Positions 62,940 to 64,000 of a stretch of 64,000 nucleotides of DNA are shown here, one piece after another. Each line of letters begins with the position of its first letter. Positions within the stretch are counted from its first letter, which is position 1. The position numbers and the translations under genes are program-made. Below the pieces are notes generated by a model. That model did no database searches. It had not been told where the DNA came from and worked only from the letters and a program-made list of their open reading frames with translations. Source of the DNA: Mucilaginibacter saanensis (GTDB taxonomy: Bacteria; Bacteroidota; Bacteroidia; Sphingobacteriales; Sphingobacteriaceae); NCBI RefSeq assembly GCF_014200575.1, contig NZ_JACHBZ010000018.1:65707-129706 (forward strand). Reading direction: 5' to 3'.

Positions 62940-63737
62940 TTACCCTTCTAAAGATACAGGAGCTTTTATAGCGGTCAGGATACCGTCCCAAAGGGCAATG
63001 CGGGTTTGCAGCGCTTCTTTTACGGCTGCGGTAGCTTCATGCCACTTGCTGTCATCATCACCGCAAAGTTCGGCGGTCATCTGGTAGGCTAACCGGGAGT
63101 GGTGGTCGCCGTCAACCTCAATATGACGTTCCAGGTAATACAATAAAATATCAACCTTGTCTGGCAATTGCTGGCTAAGTTCTTTTACAATACTCACAAA
63201 CATATCAGGTATAAGATCCTCACGGCCAAAGGTGAAAACGGCGGCCTGTACATGGTTTTTATTGTTACCAATAACCTCAAAGGTGTGTTGTACAAAGTTG
63301 CGCGCAGCCAGTGGTATATCGGCAATAATCAGGGCTTCGTCAATATGTTTGCCAAAGTTAAGCTCATTAAACAGGTTGTTAATAGCTACCGCCTGACTGC
63401 CGGCTTGCTGCATGGCACGCAGGTAAAGTTCAAAATGGCTGGTACGGTTACCTGCCTCATCCACATCACTTTCTTCGCCGGTAACAATTTCATTAATGAG
63501 GTAACGGGTGTTTGAATTGCCTGTAGGCATCCAGGGCGTAACGGTACAGGTTAGTTTTTGCTGTAAGGATTTTAACAACGACATAAAATCCCAAACGGCA
63601 AATACGTGGTGATCCATAAAAACGGTAAGCTCCTCAAGCGAATTGATGTTTTTATAAAGCTCATGCTGTATCAGTTGTTCACGTAAAGGCTGTATCTCGT
63701 TTTTTAGAAGGGTTATTCTGTCGCTGTAACTTGCCAT
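62940..63737 (-). CDS. DUF3050 protein
   Basis: A 265-residue cytoplasmic, mostly helical protein counted from ATG 63737 ([10 protein letters not shown]); the frame is open to a TTG at 63773, but a -7 box lies in between. [31 protein letters not shown] and [18 protein letters not shown] have the heme-oxygenase-like histidine-rich character of DUF3050. Histidines may bind metal. Function unknown. Confidence 0.8.
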   Translation of the reverse strand: MASYSDRITLLKNEIQPLREQLIQHELYKNINSLEELTVFMDHHVFAVWDFMSLLKSLQQKLTCTVTPWMPTGNSNTRYLINEIVTGEESDVDEAGNRTSHFELYLRAMQQAGSQAVAINNLFNELNFGKHIDEALIIADIPLAARNFVQHTFEVIGNNKNHVQAAVFTFGREDLIPDMFVSIVKELSQQLPDKVDILLYYLERHIEVDGDHHSRLAYQMTAELCGDDDSKWHEATAAVKEALQTRIALWDGILTAIKAPVSLEG

Positions 63738-63761
63738 GGGAAATAAAAATTTATGCAGCGG

Positions 63762-63769
63762 CAAAAATA
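63762..63769 (-). promoter_or_regulatory. -7 box TATTTTTG of the DUF3050 gene
   Basis: A perfect TAnnTTTG on the minus strand 24 bases before the chosen ATG 63737; it argues against the TTG at 63773 as the start. Confidence 0.45.
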
Positions 63770-63840
63770 GCAAACAGCATGATTATTAATAAACTGTTTA
63801 TTTATTTTGACTTAAGGTTGATGAGGGAGTAATTAGAAAT

Positions 63841-63911
63841 GTCATGCTGAGCGTAGCGAAGTATCTATTGTTCGATATGCATGGCAGCATAACAGATCTT
63901 TCGTACCTCCT
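63841..63911 (+). repeat. GTCATGCTGAGC dispersed repeat, copy 2 (decayed)
   Basis: GTCATGCTGAGCGTAGCGAAGTATCT, then AACAGATCTTTCGTACCTCC; the closing CAGGATGAC is lost. No gene was seen between here and the end of the window. Confidence 0.65.
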
Positions 63912-64000
63912 ATGTTTGTTTCAAGTTTAAAGATACTAATGAATTACCTTTAAAAAAGTTCTATAAGTGAAAAAGGGTGAAAGCACGTCGTTCCTAAATA

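Noticed and set aside
63738..63773. TTG start for the DUF3050 protein
   Set aside because: A TAnnTTTG box lies within this interval, so transcription probably starts after the TTG.

Overview
The window reads as chromosomal DNA from a member of Bacteroidota, most likely family Sphingobacteriaceae (Mucilaginibacter/Pedobacter-like). The evidence is the type IX secretion proteins PorT and PorG, a nadK-porG-uppS-bamA-skp-skp-murI gene order, a long-form PurF-family protein, DUF4783 upstream of nadC, DUF4294, a bacillithiol BshB1 deacetylase, SusC-type sequence motifs, many TAnnTTTG -7 promoter boxes and almost no Shine-Dalgarno sequences. Genus is inferred by recall only. No rRNA, tRNA, CRISPR array, prophage or insertion sequence was seen.

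Layout. 1-12.0 kb: 3' end of porT, a short-chain dehydrogenase, YqeY, a hydrolase/CBS pair, nadK, porG, exbD, then an envelope-building run (uppS, bamA, two skp/ompH genes, murI). 12.1-22.7 kb: nuoH-I-J-K-L-M-N, the membrane arm of complex I without nuoA-G, interrupted by two foreign genes. One is a secreted protein with TonB-plug-like repeats, between nuoK and nuoL. The other is a DUF4139 protein carrying a SusC-like insert, between nuoM and nuoN. 22.8-35 kb: amt, alkB-like, long PurF, transporters, dCMP deaminase, cupin, lipoprotein, cmk, arfB, lpxR. 35-46 kb: lon, TPR protein, gpmI, nadC, plsY, M48 protease, pabB.

46.05-51.26 kb is the accessory highlight: a compact class II bacteriocin-type locus. 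It has a divergent XRE regulator, a 480-bp AT-rich control region holding two copies of a TGCCA-N9-TGGCA dyad, and three small genes with double-glycine leaders (two of them absent from ordinary ORF calls because they are under 60 codons). These are followed by a hairpin, a 63-residue one-TM protein whose tail copies the tail of two of the peptides, an HlyD adaptor and a C39-peptidase ABC exporter. A 52-nt perfect palindrome closes the locus. The natural reading is that the peptides are made with leaders, cut and exported by the C39 transporter through the HlyD protein, with the 63-residue protein as immunity or accessory factor and the XRE protein as switch.

51.3-64 kb returns to housekeeping: purA, fur, relA/spoT, DUF4294, glutathione peroxidase, bshB1, lysine 6-aminotransferase, an ACC deaminase/D-cysteine desulfhydrase-like enzyme, rluD-like, a class IV aminotransferase and DUF3050. 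Intergenic spaces hold several families of short dispersed or inverted repeats.
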